Below, piece by piece: positions 6,035-7,552 of a DNA stretch of 7,552 nucleotides. The DNA is taken from the NCBI GenBank assembly GCA_023141075.1, contig JAGLKL010000061.1, positions 1 to 7,552 on the forward strand. The letters are read 5' to 3'. Position 1 is the stretch's first letter; the number at the start of each line of letters is the position of its first letter. The stretch comes from Alphaproteobacteria bacterium (GTDB lineage: Bacteria; Pseudomonadota; Alphaproteobacteria; Micavibrionales; Micavibrionaceae). The translations under genes and the position numbers were made by a program. The notes beneath the pieces were generated by a model. That model was not told the origin of the DNA, did not search any database, and worked only from the letters and a program-made list of their open reading frames with translations.

Positions 6035-6874
6035 ATGCAAAATGATTTAATTCATATGATGACTGAATCTTTTGAAGGGCATGCGCAACAAACAGAAAAC
6101 GGCATAGAATACTGGCTTGCCCGAGATATACAGCATTTGCTTGGCTATGCGAAATGGGAAAATTTCCTAAATGTAATTTCCAAAGCAAAAACAGCTTGTG
6201 AAGTGTCTGAGCATACTGTTACAGACCATTTTCCCGACGTCAGGAAAATGGTCGAATTAGGCTCTGGCTCTCAGCGAGAAATCAGTGACATCATGCTAAC
6301 GCGTTATGCCTGTTATCTGATTGCCCAAAATGGAGACCCTGCGAAACAGGAAATTGCCTTTGCTCAAACTTACTTTGCGATGCAAACCCGCAAAGCAGAA
6401 CTGATTGAGCAACGTTTACTTGAGGCAGAACGAATTTCAGCCCGTAAAAAACTAACCGCGACGGAAAAAGAGCTATCCGACACTATTTATGAACAAACAG
6501 GCGGCAATAAAAATTTTGGAATGATCCGCAGCAAAGGCGATCAAGCCCTGTTTGGTAAAAACACCAAAGCCATGAAAGCGCAATGGAAGGTGCCAAACAC
6601 TCGCCCACTGGCGGATTTTGCCCCCACTATTATTTTAAAAGCCAAAGATTTTGCCACCGAAATTACCATTCACAATGCACGAGAGCAAAATATGGGCAGT
6701 GAACCGCAAATATCGCGGGAGCATGTCACGAATAATCAAGCCGTTCGAGAAACCCTGCTTAATCGAGGAATACGCCCAGAAAGCCTGCCCCCGGCTGAAG
6801 ACATTAAAAAGGTAGAACGCCGATTAACATCCGCAGAGAAAAAAGCTCTAAAAAACCCTGATGGACTGGAATAA
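6035..6874 (+). CDS. dinD: DinD-family DNA-damage-inducible protein (279 aa)
   Basis: The protein aligns by eye with E. coli DinD over its length. Shared features are WLARDIQHLLGY (27-38), the KACE-like KTACEVSEHT (52-61), the highly characteristic RYACYLIAQNGDPAK (90-104) and QTYFAMQTRK (111-120). The C-terminal half is charged and helical. E. coli DinD is LexA-controlled and reported to inhibit RecA strand exchange; the N-terminal half resembles phage antirepressor-type domains. Genes of this family are often found inside type I restriction loci, as here between hsdR and hsdS, where the role is not settled. A good ribosome-binding site, AAGGA (6021-6025), lies 9 bases before ATG 6035. I see no LexA box in the 17-base gap, so damage control would have to act at a distant promoter. 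A 30-bp near-perfect palindrome lies within the gene (6224-6253). Confidence 0.93.
   Translation: MQNDLIHMMTESFEGHAQQTENGIEYWLARDIQHLLGYAKWENFLNVISKAKTACEVSEHTVTDHFPDVRKMVELGSGSQREISDIMLTRYACYLIAQNGDPAKQEIAFAQTYFAMQTRKAELIEQRLLEAERISARKKLTATEKELSDTIYEQTGGNKNFGMIRSKGDQALFGKNTKAMKAQWKVPNTRPLADFAPTIILKAKDFATEITIHNAREQNMGSEPQISREHVTNNQAVRETLLNRGIRPESLPPAEDIKKVERRLTSAEKKALKNPDGLE
6224..6253. repeat. 30-bp near-perfect palindrome inside dinD
   Basis: Arms GACCATTTTCC (6224-6234) and GGAAAATGGTC (6243-6253) are exact inverted copies. The centre contains GACGTC (6236-6241), itself palindromic on the same axis. Only one of the 15 base pairs (C6235/A6242) is mismatched. It spans exactly ten codons, Asp64 to Val73, and the encoded protein stays family-like. 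It could form an RNA hairpin in the hsdR-dinD-hsdS message or be a protein-binding dyad; no function is shown. Confidence 0.75.
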
Positions 6875-6875
6875 G

Positions 6876-7552
6876 ATGGCGAAGGATAATCAAAAACAAT
6901 TACTGCCAAAGCTCCGCTTTCCTGAGTTTCGAGATGCTGGGGAGTGGAATACAGAGTCAGTTGGTAATCAGACGAAGAAAGTAGGGAGTGGAATTACACC
7001 GAAAGGCGGCAATAAAAATTACAAGAACGAAGGACGGCCTTTTGTTCGAAGTCAGAATATTGGCTGGGGACAGTTGATGCTGGAGGATGTGGTTTATATT
7101 GATGAAGCAACACATTTAACATTCTCTGCTACAGAAATCGAAGAGGATGACGTACTCTTGAATATCACAGGAGCTTCCATTGGTAGGTGCACGGTAGCTA
7201 ACTTACAAATAAAAGGCGGAAATGTTAATCAACATGTGTGTATTATTCGAACAGAGTTAAAGAAATTAAATCCATTTTTTCTGAATCAATTTATTCTTTC
7301 GAATAGCGGCCAAAGACAAATTGATAGTTTTCAAGCGGGTGGAAATAGAGAAGGCCTTAATTTTGCTCAGATTCGTTCATTCTCGATACCGTTGCCTCCT
7401 GAAACTGAGGAACAACAAAAAATTGCGGATTGTTTGTCGTCCACCGATGAATTGATCGAGGCGCAGGCACAAAAGGTCGAGGTGCTGAAGGATCATAAAA
7501 AAGGGTTGATGCAAAACCTCTTTCCGTGTGAGGGCAAAACCCTCCCCAATTT
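6876..7552 (+). CDS. hsdS: Type I restriction enzyme specificity subunit, N-terminal part (cut by window end)
   Basis: The frame from ATG 6876 is open to the right edge (225 codons and two bases). HsdS binds the two halves of the target sequence and holds the HsdM pair. The start MAKDNQKQLLPKLRFPEF is typical. The first target-recognition domain (about 20-170) shows GSGITPKGG, RPFVRSQNI, LLNITGASIG and NVNQHVCII, all familiar in this family. From residue 172, IPLPPETEEQQKIADCL opens the central conserved helix, which ends in KKGLMQNLFP. The reading stops just as the second recognition domain should begin, so about half the subunit lies outside the window. There is a single base between the dinD stop and this ATG, so the two are probably translationally coupled. 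Target sequence cannot be told from the protein. No hsdM is present here; it may lie beyond the right edge. Confidence 0.92.
   Translation, partial: MAKDNQKQLLPKLRFPEFRDAGEWNTESVGNQTKKVGSGITPKGGNKNYKNEGRPFVRSQNIGWGQLMLEDVVYIDEATHLTFSATEIEEDDVLLNITGASIGRCTVANLQIKGGNVNQHVCIIRTELKKLNPFFLNQFILSNSGQRQIDSFQAGGNREGLNFAQIRSFSIPLPPETEEQQKIADCLSSTDELIEAQAQKVEVLKDHKKGLMQNLFPCEGKTLPN

Overview
The window looks like an accessory (mobile/defence) region of a Gram-negative bacterium, most likely a proteobacterium. The left edge carries the C-terminus of a type I-secreted RTX protein whose terminal signal resembles those common in Alphaproteobacteria. The taxon is an inference; no rRNA or core gene is present to test it.

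Layout: (1) 1-504, the 3' end of an RTX calcium-binding exoprotein gene. (2) 505-857, a 350-base gap with no clear intact gene. It holds a weak Rho-independent-terminator-like structure (737-759), two tandem 23-bp iteron-like units (776-821), and a perfect 8-bp inverted repeat (831-851) that covers the ribosome-binding site of the next gene. (3) 858-3034, a compact set of overlapping plus-strand genes typical of a plasmid- or phage-like element: a 61-aa protein of unknown function, a stand-alone protein resembling the phage MuF C-terminal domain, a SpoVG-family protein, and a replication initiator of the phage/plasmid II/X family. The initiator is split by an apparent one-base deletion at an A-run near 2184-2187. 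(4) 3054-7552, a type I restriction gene set in the order hsdR, dinD, hsdS (cut by the right edge). No hsdM lies in the window.

From 858 to the right edge every gene is on the plus strand, with overlaps or gaps of 1-19 bases. The replication-element genes and the restriction genes could therefore share one transcript. The HsdR motor/nuclease and the HsdS specificity subunit would need an HsdM methyltransferase from outside the window to work. DinD lies between them and probably plays an accessory DNA-damage or regulatory role. The replication module is probably impaired by its frameshift, so the restriction genes may be surviving cargo or a later insertion beside a decaying element.

Points most worth a second look: a 30-bp nearly perfect palindrome inside dinD (6224-6253), the iteron-plus-hairpin region upstream of the element operon, the small ORF/MuF-C/SpoVG/Rep gene association, and the 19-base junction between rep and hsdR.
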